In this document: positions 52,915 through 64,000 of the stretch, piece after piece
How positions within the stretch are numbered: the first letter of the stretch is position 1
Layout: the number at the start of each line of letters is the position of its first letter
DNA from: Symbiodinium sp. CCMP2592
Taxonomy: Eukaryota > Sar > Dinophyceae > Suessiales > Symbiodiniaceae
Direction: 5' to 3'
DNA: 64,000 nucleotides
Assembly: GCA_905221615.1 (NCBI GenBank)
Contig: CAJNDT010006007.1
Span: forward strand, 228,501 to 292,500
The notes under the pieces: generated by a model
Seen by the model: only the letters and a program-made list of their open reading frames with translations
Databases searched by the model: none
What the model was told of the DNA's origin: nothing
Program-made: the position numbers and the translations under genes

Positions 52915-53880
52915 GTAAAGGTATGGTTGTAGTTGTGGTTGGTAGCATTAGTAGTGGTGGTAGTGGTAGTGGTAGCAATAGCAGTTGTAGGAGTAGGAGG
53001 AGGAGAAGGAGGAGGAGTAGGGGGAGGAGAAGGAGTAGGAGGAGGAGGAGTCGGAGCATGGGAGCGGCAGCGGGAGCGGCAGGGGGAGTGGGAGTGGGGG
53101 TGGGGGTGGGAGTGGGGCTATAGGAGTAGGATCAGGAGGAGGAGCAGGAATAGGAGTATAGGAATAGTAGGCGAAGAAGGAGGGGGAGGAAGAGAAAGAG
53201 GAAGAGGGGAAGAGGGGAAGAGGGGAAGAGGAGGAGAAGAGGAGGAGAAGAGGAGAAGAGGAGACGAGGAGAAGAGGAGAAGGGGAGAAGAGGAGAAGAG
53301 GAGAAGAGGAGAAGAGGAGAAGAGAAGAGGAGAAGAGGAGAAGAGGAGAAGAGGAGAAGAGGAGAAGAGGAGAAGAGGAGAAGAGGAGAAGAGGAGAAGA
53401 GGAGAAGAGGAGAGGAGAAAAGGAGAAGAGGAGAAGACGAGAAGAGGAGAGGAGAAGAGGAGAAGAGGAGAAGAGAAGAGGAGAAGAGGGGAAGAGGGGA
53501 GGAGGGGAAGAGGGGAAGAGGGGAAGAGGGGAAGAGGGGAAGCGGGGAAGAGGGGAAGAGCGGAAGAGAGGAAGAGAGGAAGAGAGGAAGAGAGGAAGAG
53601 AGGAAGAGAGGAAGAGAGGAAGAGAGGAAGAGAGGAGTAGAGGAGTAGAGGAGTATAGAGGAGTAGAGAGGAGTATAGAGGAGTAGAGAGGAGTATAGAG
53701 GAGTAGAGAGGAGTATAGAGGAGTATAGAGGAGTATAGAGGAGTATAGAGGAGTAAGTACAGAGGAGTACAGAGGAGTATGAAGAGTATGGCGGAGTATT
53801 ATAGAAGTATCTAGGAGTATATAAGGGTATAGGAGTGTAGGAGTATAGGAGTACAGGAGTATAGGAGTACACGTAGGAGT
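52915..53880. repeat. Purine-rich tract: (GGT)n, then (GGAGAA)n and (GAGTATAGAG)n
   Basis: GTGGTGGTAG repeats pass into almost pure purine from about 53185 to 53645 (GAAGAGGAGAAGAGGAGAAG) and then into GAGGAGTATAGAG repeats. The 235-codon plus frame and 432-codon minus frame across it are low-complexity products of the repeat. Confidence 0.93.
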
Positions 53881-54499
53881 GGGAGTGGGAGTGGGGGGGG
53901 AGTCGGTGTGGTGGGAGACGGAATGGTGGGAGTGGGAGGGAAAAGTCAAAATGGTCGTGGTCGTTTTGTGTAGTTTCAGGAGCGTGGAGTTGCGAAGAAA
54001 CGTGTAATGCCGCCGTTTTTCAATCAAGCTTTGCATATTGAACTGCCAAAGAAGCATGTTTTGTGAATGCTGCGCATCGCCTCCCACGGGCGAAGAGTTG
54101 GACTCCGTCCATAAGGCCGCTCCCACCAGTTGCGAGTCGTGTTGCATGTTTGTGCAGATTAGCAGCTGGGGTTTCGAGGCCCAACATCTGACAGTCCTGC
54201 ATGATGCTGACGAACCAAGATATTGGCAAGGCAACTTGACATTCATTTGCGAAACCTCTTTCCCATGGTTCTTGGAGGCTTAGGTTGTCACTGCGGTTTC
54301 GTCAGCATTGCTCGCTGCCAGATGCAACTTACACGATCACATTGCCCAATGATGTGTCCACGGTGATTCCCGCATTGGACATGTCGGACCCTTCTTGCAT
54401 CATCATCCAGGTGCGCTTCACATACTTGTCCAACAATCCTTTCCGTGAAGGGAGCGTGTGTACCTTGCAGGAGATCAGTGGCGCTTTGCGTGAATGGAA

Positions 54500-57400
54500 T
54501 GCTGATGTGGACAATGCCCAAGCTCAAATTTATGACCGTTTGCTAGAAGTCAACGGAGATGCTTGCCAGCACGCATGTTACCCTGCCATGTGCCCATGGG
54601 TTGCTCGGTAGCTACAAGCTTCATACGGGCGGGATAAGGAGCCCTGTTCTAGAGCCTTGGCTTCAATCATCCCTTTTGTCCATGCCATACTTCAGAAAGC
54701 TTGTGCTACATGAAATGTTGATACTTTGTACTGCGGCATATGTTGACCTTGGATCCCGCGGCAAGGCACCATGTTACGCCACAAAATGGAAGAAGCTGGT
54801 TGTGACCAGCTGACCTTTACGCTTCAACGGCCTGAACAACGGCAAGTAATCCTCCCGAAAAGCGATCGCCTCGGCATAGACATCAGCTTTCGCAAGGGTG
54901 TGTCTGTCAGGCAAGGCCGCTGTTTCTTGCTGCAGTTCTGCTTAGTAACACGCCTTGATGTGATTTTCGTGCGACTGCCTGCAGTGCTGTTTGTCAGGCC
55001 TTGGATCACGGGTGTTCGAGGTGGTGCGATGGGACAGTGGAACCTGGAGAAGCCCCGCCTCAACGTGCACGCGCATGACAGGATTTTGTCCGTAAGTGGA
55101 GTCTCAGGCAATCGGAAGTCTTTAGTGCTGTCTTTAGTGCTGTGGTGAGCCAAAGATGTAATATAGTGTAAGTCCTGCTTACCCTCCTGGCACTTAGTTT
55201 GGCATCTTGACATGGCCAGGCGGTCCGCTCGAGATCGTGGACAAACTACGCCGGTCCGGAGACAGTCTCATAATAACATTCCTGCATTACCCGGACGATG
55301 TCCAGTCATAGTCTTTGACATCTGTCATGTTTCACCTCAAGAAGTTTCACGGGTAGTTGATCGGAGATCGCTTTCTTCGGCCAATCGCGGGTCCCGGAAA
55401 CCCGACAAGGTTGCGGTTTACATGTGCATGTGTGTGTAGGATTGATTGCTTTTGTGTGTGTGTGTGGGGGGCTCGCTCAATCGCCAGATGTCTGCATGTT
55501 TTAGGTTTGGATGGACAGCACGGTGGCTGGTTGCCACGTCCGCATTCCACAGGTGCTGCTATCTCCGATGCGTCAGAACAAGTGCTGTTTCTAGTTTTTC
55601 TAGCGTTTCTAGCAGGCAGCGGCGCCCTGTCTTCTGAAGTTCTGTGTATGTGTGTTGACGACATTTGGCTCCGATTTGGTATCAGTGTCTGCAGTTCTTC
55701 CGGAGCTGGCGGACCGCAGCACTTTGCAGAGGATGTTCTGTCATTGTTGCACTTCCGATGACAAGGACTCTGAGCGTCCGGGAATTGCTGGTGTCCGTGT
55801 GGTGACGAAAGCCGGTCTTGTGAGGAGAGCCAGCTTGAATTGGCTCCGGAGCTAAAGACGACATCGAAATCCTATGGCACGCTAGTGGACGAAGTGCAGG
55901 ATGCTTTGCAAGCAAGAGGCACCCATGTCTCCAGTCACACAGCTTACTGAAGGAGGAATCCAATCGTTTCGTCGCGCTGCTGAAGGGCGGAATGGGCTCA
56001 TTTGGCCTGTCCGTGGACAGGTCAAACTCGGCCTGTGTGATTGTCAGAGACACTGAGCTGCAAGTTAGGCTTCTGCACGGCATGGCCTATTCCATGCGGT
56101 GCGTGCGGCCTCGCCGCGATTTTTGGAGGATGTCACCGGCGGTGCCGCAGCGACCTGGAACGGCTCCAACCCCAAGCAGCAGATCAAGCCTTTCGTTTCC
56201 CAGTAGCACAAAGAAAGCAATGCACTGGGATATTGTGCACGTTCCCAGACTCATGTTCATGCCTTGTCGTTCCTTCCTTGTTTTCAGTTTTCTGTGTTTC
56301 GCTGGCTTCCTACCATTCCCGCATTTGCTCCGTTCTCTGGTCTTTTCTGCTCATCCATGCTACACACTACATGCTCCCATTGCTTCTCCCGCCCTCGGGT
56401 CTGCTCCCTGCTCGTCTCGCTCCTCACTCTCAGCTCTCCCTGCGCTCCCGGCCCTTCCCACTCCTGTCCTTTTGTCTCTGCCTGACTGTGTGTCTTGCAA
56501 GCGGCCCCTTCATGTAGGGGCAGCAAGCATTCCAAAGCCTGCGCCAAGGATCAAATCGTGGAGGTGAATGGCGAGCCTTGCACAGGAGAGGACATTTCCA
56601 GCAAGCTGGAGGACAAAGACGTCCAGGACGGCCGCCACTTCGATACCGATCGTGACACCTTTGCCTGTCTTCAGGACACACACTTGACACTGAAGCGCCC
56701 GGAAGAAAGAACGGTCGTTTTACAAAAGCCAGGTCGGACGTTTGCTTTGCCTGCTGCAGCAGACGCAGGCTAGCAGTTTGTCAAGGCGGCACTTTAGTCT
56801 GCTCAGGCCGCCTGGGTATTGACGTGAACTACCGCAAGACGTCGGCAAAGCCGTGGATTGATCCTCGTCCGTGAGTGTAAGTTGTAGTGTTTGGCAAAGT
56901 CGACTTTGAGTCTGTGATGCGCTGACTCTAAACCTCATCATGAACAATGGGAGATCGTTGAAAGATCTTAAGACAGTCTGAAGAGGAGCTTGAAAGCATG
57001 CCGTTATTGTGACTCGCAATCAGTCGTTTGTTCATGCATCGACGAAACCTCGTTGCGGGAGCTAGACTGCCCTGCTTCGCGACTAGGAGGCAAAAAATCA
57101 TGAATAATGTTGAACATTCAAAGCCACAAGATGTTGAAGCCCAAGATTTCCCGTAGCCCACAGGCAACGCACGAAACCGTGGTTACGTTCATGATGCTCG
57201 CTGCTGTAAACGTTTGCCTGTGTGGAATTAGGATATTGAGATTTCAGAGGTGCCGGGCTGCATGGTGTGGAGGGAGCCTCCCAGTTGCTGACATACGACA
57301 TAGGAGTATAAACTCCTCCGAGTTCTCGTGGTGCTGTCGTGTCGCAGCCGGCACCTGATCTGCCCCTGGCAGGATGCGGAACCGTAGAAATAGAACCCTG

Positions 57401-58240
57401 CTGGTCAAATCTTGGCAAGGCTCGCGCCTCTTGCCGGCACTCTCGTGTCCTTCATGCCACTCGTTTCCACCGCGTCTACAACCCAGCACGACGCCCCATC
57501 TCGACTCATCGCAACCTTTGAAATGAACCTGGGGATGAATGCTGGTGTGGTAGTTGCTTGTCTTAGTGGCACGGGAAACCAGGCGTTGGAGAATGCCTTG
57601 GCAGCAGGACCATATTGCAACTGCAAAACTGCACGCACAAGGGAGAAGCCCAGAGCAGTGCTGGACCATTTTTGGTCACGTCTTGAGCACTTGTCCTTCC
57701 CTGCTATCTGAAGTCGCAAGCCGGAGAAGTGGCGTGCCACTGCACGGGTCTCAGCTTTAGTCGAGCGCAGTCTCGGAACGTCGGACAACATGCTGTAAAC
57801 GTCTCAACAACCGAACCTCCCCAGTTGGGCTCGGCGCTGTGCAGCGGGTGGAAGTGTTGCCGGCTGGAGTCTAGAGCGAGAAACAGAGAAGTCGCCAAAT
57901 CGCCATCAAGAGGAAAGCACAGGCGTTTTGTCACCAGCAAAAAATGCCTTGGGCTTCCTGGAGCAGCTTGCCTTTGCCTCAGGCGTCCGTGGGCAGCGGT
58001 CTCGTGGCTGATTGGAACAGGAGCAGGCCCGACATGGCAATTGTAGCCAACGACCGTGTCGTGGCAGCAATCGCTAAGACAACAAACGTGGCTGGGAATT
58101 GAGCGCCTGCAAGCGACGTGCCATGCATAAGCCTGAGGCATCGTGACTGTGAATGGGCACTCTGGAGCTACCGATATTCTGTTGGAGAAGCTCCGAAGTG
58201 CAGATGACACGATGGTTTTGACCGTCATGCACTACGACAC
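54500..58240 (+). CDS. Protein with repeated PDZ-like modules (exons, boundaries unresolved)
   Basis: Exon-like plus-strand blocks recur in a fixed order. First set: IYDRLLEVNGDA (near 54530), DQLTFTLQRPEQRQVILPK (54800), DRLGIDISFRKGVSV (54865). Second set: DQIVEVNGEPCTGEDISSKL (56548), LTLKRPEERTVVLQK (56685), RLGIDVNYRKTS (56815). A partial third: VTVNGHSGATDILLEKLRSA (58142) then DDTMVLTV. LGID would be the carboxylate-binding loop and IVEVNG the middle strand of a PDZ fold, so the protein probably binds C-terminal peptides as a scaffold. No catalytic domain is seen. Splice sites, start and stop are not established, and stretches such as 55200-56500 and 56900-58100 would be introns or other exons. 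Confidence 0.55.
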
Positions 58241-58639
58241 ATAATGTTGCCCGTGACCGCCGGACTTGCGCCTGAGAAGATGTGATTATCCTATGATCTG
58301 AGGGTCGGCATACTTCCCTCCTCGGCGTTTGTGTAGCAACACTTTCACATGGGCAGTTTTCTGCCACTCACATAGCTACAAATCCATGGGGGAGCAATGG
58401 TTCCACCGTGCAGAGCTGGTCGTGCAGATCAGACTGTACGACGTAGCCGTTTAGCCTGACGCCCACGTGAGATATCGTCCTCGGTCCACATTGCTCCTCA
58501 CATGCTGTGGATGTTTGTGGTTTCGCTCTTTCCGAGGCCATTTCAAGCGAAGCTTGATATGGCCGTGCAGCATTCCTTGACAGACCGACCGCTAGATCTA
58601 CCACAAACCTTCGCATCGCGAGCAGGGAGCAGGGCTGTG

Positions 58640-59300
58640 GAACTGTCTCCTGATCCTGAGCCACATGGGGCCTGGCCGTTACCTGACAGAATTCTGCTCG
58701 AAGGATGGCAGAGGCTCAAGCTTTGGTTTCACCGGGTACAGTGCGTACCACATGGCAGCAGATGTCGCGAAGCTGCTCGGCCTGGAGTATCCGTACCCTT
58801 GCACGCATAATGCGTCAGACTTACACTCGTTGGACAGGGTTCGCGATTCGGAGTACACATGTTTTTCGAAGAGGGCCCGGCCTGGCATGACCTGGCTCCT
58901 TGCACAGGAGTATGCAGATGACGCCGGTGATTCGATGTTTAATTTGCAAGTGTTCGCAGCTACGGTGGTGTGATTTCGTTTTCATGTTGCTGTCCCAGGT
59001 TATGCGCCAGTTTGGACAAAATCTTCAAGACTTTTTCCACACAGGAGGTGCAACTGGATCCCAAGGTCCGCAGTGGACATGTACATCGCTGTCGGTCTGA
59101 ATTTGATTCTGCTCGATATTGTGTTTTTTGTGACTCAGACGGCACTGTGTCTCTGGATGCAAGGAGATGAAGAACTTTCGGGAGAGAGGCACTCTTCAGT
59201 ACATTGAGCAGAAGTTCCAGGCAATCGTTTTCGGGCCTACTGCATACAGTAGGAAGGCCAATGCTACCGCACTTTGGCTCCACGTCACAGGTGCAATGTT
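58640..59300 (+). CDS. Exons of an unidentified protein
   Basis: Plus-strand blocks that look coding: MGPGRYLTEFCSKDG, then FGFTGYSAYHMAADVAKLLG, RPGMTWLLAQEYADDAG (58665-58935), VMRQFGQNLQDFF (near 58998) and FRERGTLQYIEQKFQAIVFG (59172-59235). No family recognised. They may belong to the coiled-coil gene downstream or be a separate gene. Confidence 0.4.
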
Positions 59301-59499
59301 GACGGGGGCAGTTGTCTGTGCACAACATTGCAGCTTCATCTTAGCAGGCTGCAGCCCTGTGCCACAAAGCAGGCACATCTGCAAAGGGCACGAGCAGCTT
59401 TTCTTCAAGAGTTCCGGAACCATGCCGTGGTCGTCGAAACTGAGGCCAGAGCTGGTGATGCAAGAATAGCGATTCTTTGACCGTCCCGTTTTTCGATGT

Positions 59500-62260
59500 C
59501 GCAGGTTCGAAAAATCCGAGATGAGATGACAGAGAAAATGGAGGTGGCTGGGCAGCGGCACATCAGTGGATGCCAAGACATAGTAACACGGACCCGACGG
59601 CCTCCCTGCCGGTAGGACAAGTACGGAAAGATGTTGGGAGAGCTGCGGGAGAACGTGCTGGACACGGAGGACTGTACATCGAAGGCGAAGATTCGCAACC
59701 ACAATTGACCTGCGCAGGGCCTGGTCCAGGCGCAGAAGGCCGAGATCACACAGCTGAAAGGTGGCAACCCCAGCTCATGCTCACCCAAATCTGTTCTTCA
59801 CTCCTCAAAAGTCAGGCGTGGTGGCTTCGCAGGAATCCTACCTGACGGCGGCCAAGCACAAGGAAATTGATAGCAATGTTTGCATGCTGATCAGTGAAGA
59901 CAGGTTTCTTGAAAACAGGAGCACCTCGAGGAGCAAGTGAATTCGCTGCAGCAGCAATTGGAGCTTTCGCGAGGTTGCGACAGCTGTTGTGGGCGTTGCA
60001 CGTGACATGGAGCTATGCTGCGCGTAGTACGCTTAAGTAAAGGAAGGAACATTGGCTGAGCACCGTTTCGCTTCAGTCTGAAATGAGAGAAGTGCAATTG
60101 TAAAGTAAATCTGTGAAATATCAAACGGGTATGGTCCGGCCGTGCTGGAGGGGAGCCATTATGCTCCCAGCGGCGATGGCGCACATGATTTGGAGTTGAG
60201 CGCAGTGACATCTGACGTCAGGGTGCACCATCTATTGTGGAACAGTCCTGCAAGCTGGTTTCAGTACACTTAAGGTCGGTGACCTGTGCAAGTTCATGAT
60301 CAGTGTGGCGAGCGTTTAGTATATGTTCATGTTCCACCCCTCGACAAAAGCGCTTGCCTTTTGTTAGGTCAGTGCGAAGGTCTTGCTGTGACGTGTGGGG
60401 TTTCTGGCAGGTGAAGTTGCCCAGCTGAAGCATCAGCTCTCCTGCCCTCGCCTTGTTGCCTTCGAGTAGTTCTGCCCCCCTTCGTCTCGGCTCCGTGCCA
60501 GACGAGGCCGAGACGAGCTCGTGAAGCAGCTGGGCCGGGAAACCTCCAGCCTGGAAGCTGAACTGAAGCGTCAGGAACTGGCGGCTCAGGAGGCCCGGTC
60601 ACCCAGTGACCCAGTCCCAGTCTCGCCTGAGCCCTGAGTGCAAGACTGCTGGAGTGCTTGACCGCGAGTCGGCAGGAGAAGCGCGAGGCCGAAAGCCGGT
60701 GGCAAGGACTACACCGAGAAATGCAGCAGCAGCAGATCCTTGGCCTTGCCAGCGACACACCCTGAAGCTAGTGACTAGTGAGACAGACACGCTCGGAGAA
60801 GAAGCCGACAGGTGGCCAAGCCACACAGGACACAAAATCCAGGACCTATGCGAGCTTTCGCAGTTCACAATGAAGTACCGTGCGAAAGGATCAGCTTGCA
60901 ACTGTTATCTGGAAACATTACGTAAAGCAGCCTGGCAATTACTCAGATCTTCAGCAAACGTGAATGCCTCCATGCCTCATGGCATGTGCGGGTCTAATGC
61001 CATCCTGGAACATGTTGACACATAGGAGACGGCGACCCCGTGGTAGAGATGAAATTCACCGGAAGTTCGGTCAACTGATAAGCATTCGGAGACAGAGCCG
61101 CAATGCTTCATCGAAGCAGGAGTGGATTGATAGACAAGACTACACTTACAAAGCACTAAATGAGGCAGAACGCATCGAGATAGCCGGTTCTGGGCTGTAG
61201 GCGTCGCAGGCGAAGACAACCGGAGCCGCACCATGAATCGACGCGCACTTAGACTCGGAAACACACGGTCGTAGCTATAGGTATTAAGGTGAGAAGAAGC
61301 ACGGGAGTACATAAGCTTATCAAGAGAACGGAAATCAGAGCAGTTGTACATGCATGCATGCATGTTTGCTTGCTTGCATGCAAGGATGCCTGCATACGTG
61401 GCTGGCTGGACCTGGATGCACGTATGTGTATGTATATGCACACACAAACACACACATATACATACATATATATATATATATATAGTGTATGTAAGTAGCC
61501 AGGCAGGCAGCCAGGTAGTTACGTAGGTAGGTGGGTAGGTAGGTAGGTGTAAAGCATGTACATGTACGTATGTTTATGCGCAAGTATTTATATGGTTCTC
61601 GGTTTATGTGCATGCATTTCGTTGTACTGCAGTTGCAGTCAGCCGAGGGAACGCTTCGTGGATCACATGCATGCATACGCCCAGCAGTTTGAGCAGCGGC
61701 TTGGTTGCAAAGGCTTTGGGGCAATCTGTAGACCCCAAGAGCATGCCAGACCCACACGATCCTAGCATGTTCGACGCTGTGATCGGACGAGGTACAAAGA
61801 CAAGACCTCGGACCAACTTCAGGTCCTAGCAATTTTAAATCGCAGGCTGAAGGAGGCCGGACCTAGCACTCGGCACGGTGTCGCTTGTACGGAAACTGTG
61901 CGAAGGCGCTCCAACAGATGGAGGAAGAGCGGCAGAGGCATATCAAGGCGCGCACCAAGCCGACGCACCGAATCGGGGAGGAGCCATCAGAGGAGACGTG
62001 TGCGATGCATAAACGCTTGTTCTTGCTCTTCAACATTTCCAATAGCACCTCTTGTTGCCACTGAGACCAGGAGATTGCCGAAATGTTCCAGGACCAACAA
62101 CTTGAAGATCAGGTGTGACTTGATTTCCGCAGACTGACGAGCCAGCCTCCCTCGTTCTCCAGCACGGACTTCCGCGGAGTGGTTTCAGCTTGAAAGGACT
62201 ACGAGCCGTACATTCTGGATGAAGCCCCGTACAGGGTTGACGTCTCAAGCTCAGGATGTG
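59500..62260 (+). CDS. Exons of an unidentified coiled-coil protein
   Basis: A series of plus-strand exon-like blocks with charged heptad patterns: VRKIRDEMTEKMEVAGQ (59505), GLVQAQKAEITQLK (59720), QEHLEEQVNSLQQQLELSRG (59920), DELVKQLGRETSSLEAELKR (60508) followed by QELAAQEAR, SRQEKREAESRWQGLHREM (60668), RERFVDHMHAYAQQFEQRL (61645), ALQQMEEERQRHIKARTKP (61905) and QEIAEMFQDQQLEDQ (62072). Together they suggest a long coiled-coil, perhaps cytoskeletal or flagellar. Exon ends are not resolved and a gene symbol is not justified. Confidence 0.5.
61340..61600. repeat. Drifting four-base tract in an intron
   Basis: Four-base periodicity changes along the tract: GCAT, TTGC, GGCT, TATG, TA, GGCA, GGTA. 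It lies between two coiled-coil exon blocks. Confidence 0.8.
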
Positions 62261-64000
62261 GTCGCAGCTGGCAAAGTCGCAGAGTGCAAAATTTGAATCC
62301 GAGGAGATGGGCATGGACACCTCTTGGCGGGATTACAAGATCAGCAACTTCGAGTTACTCTTCGTGTTCACGGGTAGTGCTGCAGAGCTCTCATGGGATC
62401 CGGAAGCTGAGGTTGGCTCTACCTCAGAAGCCCATGGCGCCTCCCAAGTTCAAGGCCTGTGAGAGCATCGCTTCGGGCCTTGCCTTATGTGCTTTCCAAG
62501 ATTCAGGTGGAACGGGTCCGCCGCGTCCTCCCGGGCCCGACCGTCCCCACGGAGACTCCACGGATAAATCCTGCGAGACTTCTGCAGCTGCCGGCTGTGA
62601 ATCCAGCCATAGGCAGGCTCACTTTGGAGTTCGGACCGAGTGTCAGCTCCGCTGCCCATGTGCGCCCTGCGAGGACGAGTGCTCTCGCCACGTGCGTGAT
62701 GGCAGTGCCGCTGGGCCAAGGATTCTCCGCGCCAGGGGTATTCTGTGCTTGGAGGGTGCTTTGGCGAGGGGTGGCTGGCGGATGTGGCTGAGGTCTGTCA
62801 GTCAAGGGGGCGCCGAAAAGCAGGAAGCCCCATGACGAGGTTTGTTTCACTGTTTCACCGTCGTGCTAGGAACAACGCCGTGGGCTTGTGAAGCCGGGTA
62901 CGAAAAAGGAACCACTGGAGGAGGGCCTTGCCTATCTCTCGACTCGACGTGCTCTAGGGGATCGTCTAGTTTAGGGCCTGAGCGATCAACAGAAATCGAC
63001 CTCTTCGAGCTTTTTCTTTGCGCTTTTCTGGTTGCCTCAAGTCTGAGAGAGTGCATCTTCCCGTTTCACAGCTTCTAAACCAGGCTGGGACTGCCCGAAG
63101 GTTCCTTTGGTGTGAAGGTCTCGAAGAGCCTCTCTTGCATGTCGCACAGGTGATGAACGCTGTTCAGAATGACAGCAGCGGGCCAGCGACCAAGACATCG
63201 TAACTCGTGAAGGCGTGATGCAAGAGAGTGAGATTGCTAGCATTGACAAGAAAGTAGTCGAATGCACAGGCCCTGGCTCAGGTGCTGGGTTCTCCCTAGC
63301 TGCCCTAGATGGTTGGGATGTTCGCACATAAAATTCCAGTACAGAGTCTGAGGAAATTGTAGCATCGTTTGTTTCTTGTACCGCTGGGCTCGAGAGAAGT
63401 CGCTGTGGACAGCACGTGCAGAAGGCTTCGGCCTCGAGCGTGCACCGAGCGCCGAGCAATGCGTGGCCTAGCAGTGGCCTCCCGAGCTGCCCGTGGCTCT
63501 CAGAGGCTCCAGCTGCGCCCGGGAATGGCAATAGTAAAATATAATTAGAGTGTAAGAACTTTTTGTGCAGGCGCCTCATGGGGCTGCAAGCCGGTGGGCA
63601 GTCTGTATCGCTCGCATCCATGCCAGACAGGACAGGGCCCTAATCCCCCTAGTCTACCCCCGGGCAACTGTAGGGTTAGAGCAAGGCATGAGCTTTGGAT
63701 GCTTTTTGGAGGAGTGCCGCGAGCACTTTGTGGGATGCGACGGCGAGCACAAGGCGACCATCCGAGTGTCACAGTGGATCGTCCCATGGTGACTCAAAGT
63801 GATGCTTGAAGGCATGGCCCGATGACAAATGGCAGTGGGACTTTGTTCTACATCCCTGTAACACAGGTGGGGCCTGAGAGTTCCATGAAGTACCCGAGCT
63901 GCCATTGCCAGGGTGCCATGATGTACCAGGTTTCATGGAAAGCCTTCTATTGGGAGTGACCGACTTCTTGCCCAGTGTGGGGCTCGCATGTTTTGATTGC
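62261..64000. other. Right edge, possible further exons
   Basis: Blocks such as LPYVLSKIQVERVRRVLPG (62480), and MSFGCFLEECREHFVGCDGE followed by HKATIRVSQWIVPW (63688-63789), look exon-like on the plus strand but match no family I know. The window ends inside this region. Confidence 0.35.

Noticed and set aside
52948-54246. 432-codon minus-strand ORF and 235-codon plus-strand ORF over the purine tract
   Set aside because: Low-complexity Ser/Pro/Leu and Arg/Glu products of the repeat.

Overview
The window looks like nuclear DNA of a dinoflagellate, probably a Symbiodiniaceae-type alga. Introns in the two genes I could rebuild mostly begin with GC (some GA or GT) and end AG, usually followed by an exon G. 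Retroelement proteins of types I associate with dinoflagellate genomes recur (a tyrosine recombinase ending in an HSxKATLLSW-like block, a LINE C-terminal domain), and there is much simple-sequence DNA. This assignment is inference from sequence; no marker gene was searched.

Region 1 (1-20.4 kb): duplicated and repeat-rich DNA carrying intronless genes on the minus strand: a ten-repeat RCC1-like protein, a 235-aa unknown, a 281-aa protein with an ankyrin-like tail and a broken paralogue of it. Between and around these genes lie 16 copies of a short hairpin element with a nearly fixed 20-nt core and arms that differ from copy to copy yet stay self-complementary. Into one copy of a 2.2-kb duplicated unit an 8.94-kb tyrosine-recombinase (DIRS-order) retrotransposon has inserted (6177-15114). 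It has A1-ORFs-B1-A2-B2 split direct repeats, a recombinase ORF first, then Gag, then a Pol in the Gag frame behind one TGA codon. Pol begins with a 2-oxoglutarate-oxygenase-like domain and a C5-methyltransferase-like domain, then RT and RNase H. The other copy of the duplicated unit (17167-19465) keeps the empty target site.

Region 2 (20.4-29.4 kb): mostly non-coding, with a 74-84-bp satellite (22.67-23.99 kb), four-base-period tracts and an AT-rich patch.

Region 3 (29.4-41.7 kb): two intron-rich plus-strand genes, a bacterial/organellar-type aspartyl-tRNA synthetase (29.43-39.12 kb) whose large intron holds another satellite, and an axonemal dynein light chain of the p28/DNALI1 family (40.25-41.72 kb).

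Region 4 (41.7-53.9 kb): decayed, GC-rich LINE 3'-end fragments, one with an internal inversion, then a 0.8-kb purine-only tract.

Region 5 (54-64 kb): exons of a plus-strand protein with repeated PDZ-like modules, then exons of one or more unidentified proteins, several of them coiled coil.
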